In this document: positions 26,594 through 35,503 of the stretch, in pieces
How the letters are laid out: every line of letters begins with the position of its first letter
Numbering within the stretch: the first letter of the stretch is position 1
From: Burkholderia sp. Ax-1724
GTDB lineage: Bacteria; Pseudomonadota; Gammaproteobacteria; Burkholderiales; Burkholderiaceae
Assembly: GCF_011752995.1 (NCBI RefSeq)
Contig: NZ_VWWL01000016.1
Location: forward strand, 1-64,000
Length of the DNA stretch: 64,000 nucleotides
Direction of reading: 5' to 3'
Position numbers and translations under genes: made by a program
The notes under the pieces: generated by a model
What the model saw: only the letters and a program-made list of their open reading frames with translations
Database searches by the model: none
Told to the model about the DNA's origin: nothing

Positions 26594-27487
26594 TCATTCT
26601 AGCCCTAGCACCGTCACCCCCACTTCCATCCGATGCGCGCCGCCGCCGAGAATCGTCCCGCGCAACAGCGACACGTCGCTGTAATCGCGGCCGATCGCGA
26701 GCGTCACATGATCGAGATCGGCGAGCACGTCGTTGGTCGGATCGAGATCGATCCAGCCGCTGCCGGGGCAATGCACCGAAACCCATGCATGCGACGCGTC
26801 GGCGCCGATAAGCTTCGGCTGTCCCGGTGGCGGATCATTGCGCAGATAGCCGCTCACATAGCGCGCGGGCAAGCCGAGCGAGCGCAGGCAGCCGATCATG
26901 ACCTGCGCGAAATCCTGGCATACGCCGCTTTTCAGTTCGAAGGCGCGCTCGGCCGGCGTATCGAACAACGTTGCCGAGGGCTTATAGGCGAAGTCCGCGT
27001 GAATCCGCTGCATCAGATCGATCGCGCCGGCCACGAGCGGCCGGCCGCTCGTAAAGCTCGGCAACGCATAGTCGCGCAGCGACGGCCGCAAGGCGATATT
27101 CGGCGACGCGAAACAGAACTCGACCTCGGGCCGAAACTCGCCGCCGACGCGAAACCGCAGCGCATCGGCCACCGTTTCCCACGCGGGCGTGGCCTCGGCA
27201 TCGAGATCGGTCCAGCGCGGCGTCAGCGACACCGTCGTTTCGCTGACCAGTTGCAAGCATTCGTGCGGCGTATCGAGCGCGAAGTACAGCACGTCATTGC
27301 CGAACGCGTCGATACGGCTATGCAGATACGACGGCTGCGGCTCGATCCGCTCGCTGCGCGAGATCACGCGCTGCCACGGGCACGCGAGCGGCCGGATCGT
27401 CGCGAGATGCTGCGCAGTCTCAACATAGGTCGAGTAGTGATAAGTCGTGCGATGCGAAACGGACAGCACGGTCGGCGCGTTCTTCAT
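26594..27487 (-). CDS. Transglutaminase-like family protein (cluster 2)
   Basis: 297 aa. N-terminal beta region (VSHRTTYHYSTYVETAQH) and transglutaminase core with Cys190 in KSGVCQDFAQ, His233 in ASHAWVSVH and Asp249 in GWIDLDPTN. Homologous to the 3234-4034 protein but clearly diverged from it. The ATG at 27487 overlaps the stop codon of the ATP-grasp/alpha-E gene (ATGA), which decides against the GTG at 27493. Confidence 0.92.
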   Translation of the reverse strand: MKNAPTVLSVSHRTTYHYSTYVETAQHLATIRPLACPWQRVISRSERIEPQPSYLHSRIDAFGNDVLYFALDTPHECLQLVSETTVSLTPRWTDLDAEATPAWETVADALRFRVGGEFRPEVEFCFASPNIALRPSLRDYALPSFTSGRPLVAGAIDLMQRIHADFAYKPSATLFDTPAERAFELKSGVCQDFAQVMIGCLRSLGLPARYVSGYLRNDPPPGQPKLIGADASHAWVSVHCPGSGWIDLDPTNDVLADLDHVTLAIGRDYSDVSLLRGTILGGGAHRMEVGVTVLGLE

Positions 27488-30183
27488 ACCCACACCTGCG
27501 AGGCGACCGTGGTCGCGTGACTGAAATAACGCGCGCTGATTTCATGCGCGGCCGCATTCGCGAAGCCGCCGATCTGATCGCACAGCGCAATCAGGTTGGC
27601 GTAGGCGCCTTGCTCGTCGACTTCGCACAGCGATTCGAGCGAGGGCAGCAATTCGACGGGCGGCAATAGCTCCGCGAACGGCCGGTGCCGCGCGCTGTCC
27701 GTCGTCGCCGTGATTTCATCGAGCTTCTTGCGCAGCCGTTCGTACACGCCGTAAATGCCGCGCGGATTGTGCGGTTCGATCACGAGCAGATCGAGCAGGG
27801 CCGGCACTTCGAAACGGCCCGGATACAGCGAGCGATACGTGAGCGTGCTGTCGAACAGTTGCAGCAGCAGATCGAAACCGGCCGGCGTCGCAAGCTGACC
27901 ATGCGCGGCGACGCCGCGAACGAATGCGGTCATCGTCGCGACGCGTTCGATATGGCGGCCGACGAACAGCAGGCGCCACGCGCCGTCGCGCGTCATGCGA
28001 TCGCCCTGCGCGCCGCTGATCGCCGACAACTGTACCGACAGATGTTCGAGCGCGTTCGCGAGCGTCACGCGGTCGTAGCGATCGGCGGCATTGGCGCTTG
28101 CGCTATTCGTCGTGCCGTCTGCCGTACCACCCGCCGCACCGCTCGCGCCGCCTTTGCCGCTGCTATTGCCATTAGCGGCCACCGGCAACAACGCCTGCAA
28201 TGCATCCTCGAAGTCATTACGCGCCGCGAGAATCACGCGCCAGTGATCGTTCGACAATCTTCCGCGCACCTCGCCGTTCGCGCGCGCCTGACTGCTCAGG
28301 TTCTGGCTGATGCTGACGCTGCCCGCACTGCCGGCGAGATTCGCGACGAGCACGCGCTCGAAGGTCTGCGGCGAAGGCGGCGTATGCGGCGACGCCATAT
28401 CGCCCGGCTGCACGAGACCGCAGTACGTTGCGAGTTCGACCAGCACCGGAAACATCGCATCGGCATCGTTGCCTTCGAGCGAGCCGAGAATCAGCCGCAA
28501 CAGCCGCACGTTGTTTTCCGCGCGCTCGCCGTAACGGCCGGCCCAGAACAGGTTTTCCGCGGCGCGGCTCGACACGGTGCGATGCCGGCGCGAAAGGTCG
28601 GCGGGCTGCATCGGCGAAGGCAATAGCGTAAACGTCGAGCTCGGTTGGCTCGACAGCACCCACGTATCGACGCTGCTGCCGCCGTGCTGCATCGACACGG
28701 TCGTCTGACGCTCGGCGGCCATGCGCGTGAAGCCGCCCGGCATTACGTGCCAGCCGCCGTTGACGTCGGCGATCGCATAGACGCGCAGCACCGACGGCCG
28801 GCCGCCGATCGTGCCGGCCTCGTAGCGCGGCGTACACGAGAAGCGCTGCTCCTGCTGAATCGTGAACGTATCGGGCATCGCCTCGATGCGCTCGCGCCAG
28901 GCCGCGAGCGGCTGCGCGCCCTGCTCGATGCCCGGCGGCGCGGCGCGTCTCGCGAGCGGCCATGTCGGCACGATAAAGGCGGTGTCGAGATGCTCGAACG
29001 CATGCTCGCGCGCGGCCGCCTCGCCGCACCACCAGGTCGGCACGCCGGGTAGCACGAGTTCCTCGCCGAGCAGCGCCTCGGCAATACCCGGCAGAAAGCC
29101 GTGCAGCGCCGGCGATTCGACGAAGCCCGCGCCCGGCACGTTCGACACGATCACATTGCCCGCGCGCATCACCTGCAACAGGCCCGGCACGCCGATCGTC
29201 GAATCGGCGCGCAGCTCGACCGGATCGCAGAACGCGTCGTCGAGACGGCGCAGCACGACGTGCACGCGTTCGAGCCCGGTCAGTGTCTTCAGATAGAGCC
29301 GGTCGCCGCGCACGGTCAGGTCCTTGCCCTCGACCAGCGTGACGCCGAGATAGCGCGCGAGAAACACGTGCTCGAAATAGGTCTCGCTGTAAGGCCCCGG
29401 CGTGAGCAGCGCGATATGCGGCGATATATCAGAAGATGATGCATCGGCATCGCCGGCGTTCGCTGCGTTGCCCAGGGTCGCCTGCGCGGATCGCACGAGC
29501 GTCGCGATCAGTTGCGAATAGATCGGCGCGAGGCGGCTCACGCGCATTGCACGGAACGGCCCGGCGAACAGCGTCGAGACGATCAGGCGGTTTTCGAGCG
29601 CATAGCCGAGGCCGGACGGCGCCTCGGTGCGATGCGCGAGCACGCTCCACTCGCCGTTCGGCGTGCGCGTCAGATCGAGCGCGACGACCTGCAAGTACTG
29701 CCCGCCCGGCGGCCTGAAGCCCGTCACCGAACGCAGATAGCCGGGATGCCCGAAGACCAGCGCGGGCGGCAATTGCCCGCGTTCGAGCAGCGTGCGCGCG
29801 CCGTAGATGTCGGCGACGATAGCATTGAGCAGATGCGCGCGCTGCTTCACGCCGCGCTCGATCTGCGCCCACTCGGCCTCGCTGATCAGAAACGGCAGCA
29901 GACCGAGCGCCCACGGCCGCGACTTGCCGTTGTCCGCATAGACGTTGTAGCTGATGTCGTTGTCGCGAATCTGCTGCGCGATCGACGCGTTATGGTCCGC
30001 GAGCCGCGCGATGCCGTCTTCGCCGAGCAGCGCGAAGAACTGCCGCCACGGTTCGCGCAGCGCGCCGGACGCGTCGCGCAGTTCGTCCCAATGTCCGTCA
30101 TGACCCGGCAGCAACCGCAACAGGGACAAAGCGTCCGCGTGCGGCGCGGACGCTTCGAAGGGCAAGGTCGATTGAAAGGCCAA
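27484..30183 (-). CDS. Permuted ATP-grasp/alpha-E fusion protein
   Basis: 899 aa. Residues 1 to about 510 are a circularly permuted ATP-grasp ligase (ALENRLIVSTLFAGPF, LTPGPYSETYFEHVFLARYLG, VEGKDLTVRGDRLYLKT, HGGSSVDTWVLSS). From about 535 comes an alpha-E domain (SRAAENLFWAGRYGERAENNVRLLRL). A Gly/Ala/Ser/Asn-rich linker interrupts the alpha-E part (around GNSSGKGGASGAAGGTAD). It is the fused form of the two separate genes at 4047-6585. Starts 29 bp after the DUF2126 gene and overlaps the transglutaminase gene by 4 bp. Confidence 0.93.
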   Translation of the reverse strand: MAFQSTLPFEASAPHADALSLLRLLPGHDGHWDELRDASGALREPWRQFFALLGEDGIARLADHNASIAQQIRDNDISYNVYADNGKSRPWALGLLPFLISEAEWAQIERGVKQRAHLLNAIVADIYGARTLLERGQLPPALVFGHPGYLRSVTGFRPPGGQYLQVVALDLTRTPNGEWSVLAHRTEAPSGLGYALENRLIVSTLFAGPFRAMRVSRLAPIYSQLIATLVRSAQATLGNAANAGDADASSSDISPHIALLTPGPYSETYFEHVFLARYLGVTLVEGKDLTVRGDRLYLKTLTGLERVHVVLRRLDDAFCDPVELRADSTIGVPGLLQVMRAGNVIVSNVPGAGFVESPALHGFLPGIAEALLGEELVLPGVPTWWCGEAAAREHAFEHLDTAFIVPTWPLARRAAPPGIEQGAQPLAAWRERIEAMPDTFTIQQEQRFSCTPRYEAGTIGGRPSVLRVYAIADVNGGWHVMPGGFTRMAAERQTTVSMQHGGSSVDTWVLSSQPSSTFTLLPSPMQPADLSRRHRTVSSRAAENLFWAGRYGERAENNVRLLRLILGSLEGNDADAMFPVLVELATYCGLVQPGDMASPHTPPSPQTFERVLVANLAGSAGSVSISQNLSSQARANGEVRGRLSNDHWRVILAARNDFEDALQALLPVAANGNSSGKGGASGAAGGTADGTTNSASANAADRYDRVTLANALEHLSVQLSAISGAQGDRMTRDGAWRLLFVGRHIERVATMTAFVRGVAAHGQLATPAGFDLLLQLFDSTLTYRSLYPGRFEVPALLDLLVIEPHNPRGIYGVYERLRKKLDEITATTDSARHRPFAELLPPVELLPSLESLCEVDEQGAYANLIALCDQIGGFANAAAHEISARYFSHATTVASQVWV

Positions 30184-30212
30184 GGTCGTGTGAGGTCAGG
30201 AGTCCATCGTTG

Positions 30213-33200
30213 TCAACGGCGGCGCAGATCGAGCGTGAACGGAAACTCGAGACTGCGCCGCGGCGTGCCCACCGCGAGCGGCCCCGGCGTGTGACCCGAC
30301 GCGAAGAAGCGCGCGCGCCGCCGGCTTTCCGCCTCGTAGGCGTTGACCGGGAAGGTCTGGTAGTTGCGCCCGCCCGGATGAGCGACATGATACTGGCATC
30401 CGCCGAGCGAGCGGCCGGTCCATGTATCGACGAGATCGAACGTGAGCGGCGCATGCACGCCGATCGTCGGATGCAGCGCCGACGCCTGCGACCACGCGCG
30501 AAAGCGCACGCCGGCCACGTACTCGCTGACGCGGCCGGTCGGCTGCAACGGCACCGGCACGCCGTTGACGGTCAGCACATGGCGGTTGCCGTTCAAGCCG
30601 AGCGCGCGCACTTCGAGCCGTTCCACCGACGAATCGACATAGCGCACCGTGCCGCCGGCGGCACCTTCCTCGCCCATCACGTGCCACGGTTCGAGCGCGT
30701 TGCGGATCGTCAGATCGACGCCACTCACGACCATCTCGCCGACCAGCGGGAAGCGGAATTCGAAATGCGGCGCGAACCACGCACTATGGAATGCGAAGCC
30801 GGCTTCGCCGAGATCGGCGAGCACGTCGTCGAAATCCATCCTGACGAAGGTGCCGAGCAGGAAGCGGTCATGCAGCTCGGTGCCCCAGCGCGTCAGGCGC
30901 TGCGTGTACAGCGTGCGCCAGAAACGCGCGACGAGCGCACGCAGCAGCAGTTGCTGCACGAGACTCATGCGCGCATGCGGTGGCATTTCGAAGCCGCGCA
31001 GTTCGAGCAGGCCGAGGCGGCCGGTCGGGCCGTCGGGCGAATAGAGCTTGTCGATGCAGAACTCGGCGCGGTGCGTGTTGCCGGCCACGTCGATCAGGAT
31101 GTTGCGCAGCGCGCGGTCGATCATCCACGGCGGCAGGCTTGCGCTGTCGCGACCGCCGAGCAGATCGATCTGCCGCTGCAATTCGGCGAACGCGACTTCG
31201 AGTTCGTAGACCTGATCGTTGCGCGCCTCGTCGATACGCGGCGCCTGGCTCGTCGGCCCGATAAACATCCCCGAGAACAGATACGACAGCGAAGGATGGT
31301 TATGCCAGTACGCGACCAGGCTCGCGAGCAGATCGGGACGGCGCAGAAACGGACTGTCGGCCGGCGTCGCGCCGCCGAGCACGAAGTGATTGCCGCCGCC
31401 GGTGCCGGTGTGGCGGCCGTCGAGCATGAACTTCTCGCTGCTCAGATAGCAGTGCTCGGCCGACCGGTACAGGTACTCGGTGTGATCGACGAGTTGCTCC
31501 CAGCTCGCGGCCGGATGGATGTTGACTTCGATCACGCCGGGGTCGGGCGTCACCTGCAACACCTTCAGGCGCGCGTCGCGCGGCGGTTGATAGCCTTCGA
31601 GCACGACCTGCATCTTCAGTTCTTCGGCCGTCGCTTCGACTGCGGCGAGCAGGTCGAGATAATCGTCGAGATCGGTCAGCGGCGGCATGAATACATGCAG
31701 CAGCGTATGGCCGCTGCCGAACGAATCCGTTTCGGCCTTCGGGCCGGCCGCGCGTTTCGGGTCGCGCGCCTCGACGCAGAGCGCGGTGCGCAGCGTATCC
31801 GCCGACGACTGCCCGCGCGCCGGCGCCTGCCCGTCTTGCTGTGCCTCGTCGGCGCGTGGCGCATAGGCCAGCACGGTGCCGCCCGGCACGCCGCTCAGCA
31901 CATCCGCCGCGGATAGCGACAACGCCGCGGCCTGGCGTGCCTCGGCCGTTGCCTCGGCGGACCCCGCCTGCTCGCGCACGCCTTCGTATTGCAGGCGCAA
32001 CTGCGCGGCCGTGCGCAACGGCTGCGGCGGCGCGAACGGATCGTGCGCGTGCTGATACGGATAGTCGGTCTCCGATACCCAAGGCAGCGAGTCGAGCGGC
32101 AAGCGGTAGCCCATCGGCGAATCGCCCGGAATCAGGTACATGCGCTCGTCGCGGAAGAACCAGCGGCCGCTGACCCACTTCGGCGTCGAGCCGGACAGGC
32201 CGCGTGCGCGGCCGAGCGGCAGCACGTAGCCGGTCGGGTGGCTCAGCCCCGCATCGAACACGCGCCGCAGACGCGCGCGTTCGAGTTCGTCGTCGAGGCG
32301 CGCATCGAACGGATCGACGTTGACGGGCAGGCGGCGCTCGCGCCATAGGTAGTACCAGGTATCCTCGTAGCCGGTCTCGATGCAGTTCTTGTCGACCGAG
32401 AGCTTGTCCGCCAGATGCGCGATGAAGCGCTGCGCGTCGCTGGCGGTATAGCGGCCCGGCTCGCGTTCGTCGGCGAAGAGCGCGGGGTTATGCCAGCACG
32501 GCTCGCCGTCGGCGCGCCAGTAGAGCGACATCGCCCAGCGCGGCAACTGCTCGCCCGGATACCATTTGCCCTGGCCGAGATGCAGGAAGCCGCCCGCGCC
32601 GTAGCGCTCGCGCAGCCGGTCCATCAGCGCGACCGCGTAGCCGCGTTTGGTGGGCCCGAGCGCATCGGTGTTCCATTCGGCGGCGTCGCGGTCGCGCACC
32701 GACACGAAGGTCGGCTCGCCGCCCATCGTGAGGCGCACGTCCATCCCGGCGAGTTCGCGGTCGACCCGCGCGCCCATCGCCTGCACGTCGCTCCAGACTT
32801 CCTCGCTGTACGGCTTCGTCACGCGCGGCGTTTCGAGCACGCGTTCGATCGACATCGCGTGGCCGAACTCGACCTCGCATTCGTCGACCGCGCCCGAGAT
32901 CGGCGCCGCGCTGCCCGGCTCCGGCGTGCACGCAACCGGAATATGCCCCTCGCCCGCGAGCAGCCCCGAGGTCGGATCGAGCCCGATCCAGCCCGCGCCG
33001 GGTAGATAGACTTCGCACCACGCATGCAGGTCGGTGAAGTCGACTTCGGTGCCGCTCGGGCCGTCGATCGCTTTGATGTCGGGCGCGAGTTGCAGCAGAT
33101 AGCCCGACACGAAGCGCGCCGCGAAGCCGAGTTGCCGCAGCGTCTCGACAAGCAGCCAGCCCGAATCGCGGCACGAACCCGACGCGTTCACGAGCGTTTG

Positions 33201-33710
33201 CTCGGGGGTCTGCACGCCGGGCTCCATCCGGATCAGATAGCGGATCTCGTGTTGCAGCCGCTGATTGAGCGCGACGAGAAAGTTCGCGGTGCCGGCCGGC
33301 GTGCGGTCGATGCTCGCGACGAATTCGGCGAAGCGCGGCGTCATCGGCCGCTGGATGCGATACGGCGCGAGTTCGGCGGCAAGCTCCGGCGCATAGTCGA
33401 ACGGAAACTGCTCGGCCGACGGTTCGAGAAAGAAATCGAACGGGTTATAGACGGCCATTTCGGCGACCAGATCGACGGTCACCTTGAATTCGCGCGTCGG
33501 CTCGGGAAACACGAGCCGCGCCTGATAGTTGGCGAAGGCGTCCTGCTGCCAGTTGATGAAGTGCCGCTCCGGCTCGACCCGCATCGAATACGAGAGGATC
33601 GGCGTACGGCAGTGCGGCGCGGGCCGCAGCCGCACGACCTGGGGCGACAGCGAGACGAGCCTGTCGTAGCGGTAATGAGTAACGTGATGCAACGCGACGC
33701 GAATGGACAC
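30213..33710 (-). CDS. Large transglutaminase-like/DUF2126 protein
   Basis: 1165 aa. Residues 1-300 are a transglutaminase-like module with Cys180 in NASGSCRDSGW, His229 in TDLHAWCEVY and Asp245 in WIGLDPTSG. The rest is DUF2126 (MGGEPTFVSVRDRDAAEWNTDALGPTK, HLGQGKWYPGEQLPRW, CIETGYEDTWYYLW, NHFVLGGATPADSPFLRRPDLLASL), a family with a carboxylate-amine-ligase/glutamine synthetase-like flavour. The GTG at 33710 is chosen because GAGGAG stands six bases before it and SIRVALHHVTHYRYDRL is the conserved start. First annotated gene of cluster 2. Confidence 0.93.
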   Translation of the reverse strand: MSIRVALHHVTHYRYDRLVSLSPQVVRLRPAPHCRTPILSYSMRVEPERHFINWQQDAFANYQARLVFPEPTREFKVTVDLVAEMAVYNPFDFFLEPSAEQFPFDYAPELAAELAPYRIQRPMTPRFAEFVASIDRTPAGTANFLVALNQRLQHEIRYLIRMEPGVQTPEQTLVNASGSCRDSGWLLVETLRQLGFAARFVSGYLLQLAPDIKAIDGPSGTEVDFTDLHAWCEVYLPGAGWIGLDPTSGLLAGEGHIPVACTPEPGSAAPISGAVDECEVEFGHAMSIERVLETPRVTKPYSEEVWSDVQAMGARVDRELAGMDVRLTMGGEPTFVSVRDRDAAEWNTDALGPTKRGYAVALMDRLRERYGAGGFLHLGQGKWYPGEQLPRWAMSLYWRADGEPCWHNPALFADEREPGRYTASDAQRFIAHLADKLSVDKNCIETGYEDTWYYLWRERRLPVNVDPFDARLDDELERARLRRVFDAGLSHPTGYVLPLGRARGLSGSTPKWVSGRWFFRDERMYLIPGDSPMGYRLPLDSLPWVSETDYPYQHAHDPFAPPQPLRTAAQLRLQYEGVREQAGSAEATAEARQAAALSLSAADVLSGVPGGTVLAYAPRADEAQQDGQAPARGQSSADTLRTALCVEARDPKRAAGPKAETDSFGSGHTLLHVFMPPLTDLDDYLDLLAAVEATAEELKMQVVLEGYQPPRDARLKVLQVTPDPGVIEVNIHPAASWEQLVDHTEYLYRSAEHCYLSSEKFMLDGRHTGTGGGNHFVLGGATPADSPFLRRPDLLASLVAYWHNHPSLSYLFSGMFIGPTSQAPRIDEARNDQVYELEVAFAELQRQIDLLGGRDSASLPPWMIDRALRNILIDVAGNTHRAEFCIDKLYSPDGPTGRLGLLELRGFEMPPHARMSLVQQLLLRALVARFWRTLYTQRLTRWGTELHDRFLLGTFVRMDFDDVLADLGEAGFAFHSAWFAPHFEFRFPLVGEMVVSGVDLTIRNALEPWHVMGEEGAAGGTVRYVDSSVERLEVRALGLNGNRHVLTVNGVPVPLQPTGRVSEYVAGVRFRAWSQASALHPTIGVHAPLTFDLVDTWTGRSLGGCQYHVAHPGGRNYQTFPVNAYEAESRRRARFFASGHTPGPLAVGTPRRSLEFPFTLDLRRR

Positions 33711-34203
33711 TCCGGACTCCTCGACGAAGATGGGCAGCCCGCCAGAAAGCAAGCTCTATGCCGTTGAGCGACAACCGCTACCTGAACCGCCTGGTGCTTC
33801 ATGAATTGCGTTGTGCTGACGTGTGCTGCTGTTGCATCTGCTGCGGTTGCATCTGCTGCCGTTGCATTCGCTGCTGCCTGATCTCGCCGCCCGGTCTCGC
33901 GACCCAGTCTCGCTGCCCCGAGGCGACTTTCATCATGTTGCGCTGGACTTCGATCTAACCTCTATCCGGTTAACCGCGATCTCTCGCGAAACACTCCCGC
34001 CACGCACAGCGCGTTGCCGCGGTGCGCCATCGAACCGTGCACCAAAGCGGCGCGCCGCCGATGCACGATCATGTACGTACTGTGCGTTAAAGCAGTGAGT
34101 TCTGGCAATCGCGGCATGAAGATTGCGGCGGGCTTTCGCTCATGAACCGCTCATGAACGTGACTCATGCCTCTTCACGCCGCCTTCACCACCGGGTCCGA
34201 CCG
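33711..34203. other. Divergent intergenic region of ATP-grasp cluster 2
   Basis: Carries promoters for the minus-strand cluster and the plus-strand metallopeptidase. Contains a 15-bp imperfect repeat (about 33823-33875) that is part of a possible small ORF listed separately. No palindromic operator stands out. Confidence 0.4.
33799..33936 (-). CDS. Possible 45-aa Gln/Met-repeat peptide ORF
   Basis: ATG at 33936 (second ATG at 33933), stop TGA at 33799. The peptide begins MMKVASGQRDWVARPGGE and continues with a repeat of the pentad (R/P/Q)QQMQ: RQQRMQ, RQQMQ, PQQMQ, QQHTS. The repeats are 15 bp long at DNA level, so they keep frame. It lies 88 bp upstream of the DUF2126 gene on the same strand. 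Against it: no clear ribosome site (AGAGG is about 20 bp away) and low complexity that could be chance. If real, it is a Gln-rich peptide beside transglutaminase-like and ligase genes. Confidence 0.3.
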   Translation of the reverse strand: MMKVASGQRDWVARPGGEIRQQRMQRQQMQPQQMQQQHTSAQRNS

Positions 34204-35385
34204 ATGAAAACCTTCCACTGCAATCGCTGCTCGCAACTCGTGTTCTATGAGAACGTCCGCTGCGAACGCTGCGAGTCCCTGCTCGGCTACCTTCCTGATC
34301 TCAAGGAAATCAGCGCGTTCGAGACCGCCGGCGAAGACCGCTGGCGCAGCCTGCATCCGCGCGCGGACGGCACGCTGTTCCGCCAATGCCACAACTATGC
34401 GGTCGAAAATGTCTGCAACTGGATGATTCCCGACGCCTCGCCCGACACGCTGTGCCGTGCCTGTCATCTGACGCACACGATCCCGAACCTGGCCGAACCG
34501 GAGAACCGCCTCTACTGGTATCGGCTCGAAGTCGCGAAGCGGCGTCTGTTGTACACGCTTGCTGAACTCGGGCTCGACGTGACGTCGCGCGACGCGGACC
34601 CCGAGCACGGCCTCGCCTTCGAATTCCTCGCCGACGGCGACGACGGCGCGCGCGTGATGACGGGCCATGACAACGGGCTGATTACGCTGAACATCGCCGA
34701 AGCCGACGACGCCCATCGCGAGAAAGTACGCACCGCGATGGGCGAACCGTATCGCACGCTGCTCGGACACTTCCGCCACGAGACCGGGCATTACTACTTC
34801 AGCCAGTTGATCGAAAACGAGCCGAGCCGGCTCGAACCGTATCGCCAACTGTTCGGCGACGAACGCGCCGATTACGGCGAAGCGCTCGAAGCCTACTATC
34901 GCGACGGCGCACCGGCCGACTGGCAGGCCTCGTATATCAGCGCGTACGCGACGATGCATCCGTGGGAAGACTGGGCCGAGACGTGGGCGCACTATCTGCT
35001 GATCGTCGACGTGCTCGATACCGCGAGCACGTACGGCCTCGCGCTGCTGCCCGACGATCCGCGCGAACCGACGCTGACCGACCGCACGCCGGTCGAGGAC
35101 GCGAGCTTCGACAATCTGCTCAAGCGCTGGTTTCCGCTCACGTATGCGCTGAACAGCCTGAACCGCAGCCTCGGTATCGCCGATGGCTACCCGTTCACGC
35201 TCGCCGCGCCGGTGGTGGAAAAGCTGCGCTTCGTGCATCACGTAATCGCGGCGGCGGGAGAAAAGAAGATGCGGGCCACCGATCCGCCGGCAACGCCTGC
35301 GAGCGAGGACGAAGCCGCCGTGAACGAAGCCGCCGCGGCGGGTCCCTCGCACGAACCGCATCGACTCGACGCCGACAACGCCTGA
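34204..35385 (+). CDS. Zinc-ribbon metallopeptidase-like protein (DUF2248 type)
   Basis: 393 aa. N-terminal zinc ribbon with Cys6-x2-Cys9 and Cys20-x2-Cys23 (HCNRCS, VRCERCESLLGYLPD), a second Cys group (62, 71, 84, 87) and a gluzincin-like HETGH (192-196) in LLGHFRHETGHYYFSQL. Downstream Glu/Asp-rich helices include HPWEDWAETWAHYLLIVDVLDTA. It is divergent from cluster 2. The same partner family lies beside DUF2126 and ATP-grasp/alpha-E genes elsewhere, to my knowledge including Mycobacterium. Start at 34204 rests on homology (MKTFHCNRC); 34153 is an in-frame alternative. Confidence 0.85.
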   Translation: MKTFHCNRCSQLVFYENVRCERCESLLGYLPDLKEISAFETAGEDRWRSLHPRADGTLFRQCHNYAVENVCNWMIPDASPDTLCRACHLTHTIPNLAEPENRLYWYRLEVAKRRLLYTLAELGLDVTSRDADPEHGLAFEFLADGDDGARVMTGHDNGLITLNIAEADDAHREKVRTAMGEPYRTLLGHFRHETGHYYFSQLIENEPSRLEPYRQLFGDERADYGEALEAYYRDGAPADWQASYISAYATMHPWEDWAETWAHYLLIVDVLDTASTYGLALLPDDPREPTLTDRTPVEDASFDNLLKRWFPLTYALNSLNRSLGIADGYPFTLAAPVVEKLRFVHHVIAAAGEKKMRATDPPATPASEDEAAVNEAAAAGPSHEPHRLDADNA

Positions 35386-35406
35386 GTTCGCGCACGACGA
35401 CGGCAT

Positions 35407-35447
35407 AAAAAAACCCGCTGCCGGATCGACCGGCAGCGGGTTTTTTT
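35407..35447. terminator. Bidirectional Rho-independent terminator
   Basis: A7-CCCGCTGCCGG (35407-35424) and CCGGCAGCGGG-T7 (35430-35447) form a perfect 18-bp inverted repeat with a 5-nt loop. It ends both the metallopeptidase gene and the convergent DUF3443 gene. Confidence 0.95.
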
Positions 35448-35503
35448 ATGCAGCGATGCGCGGCCTTCGCTCACAGGCTCGCGCATGCCCTCCGCGCCAT
35501 CGC

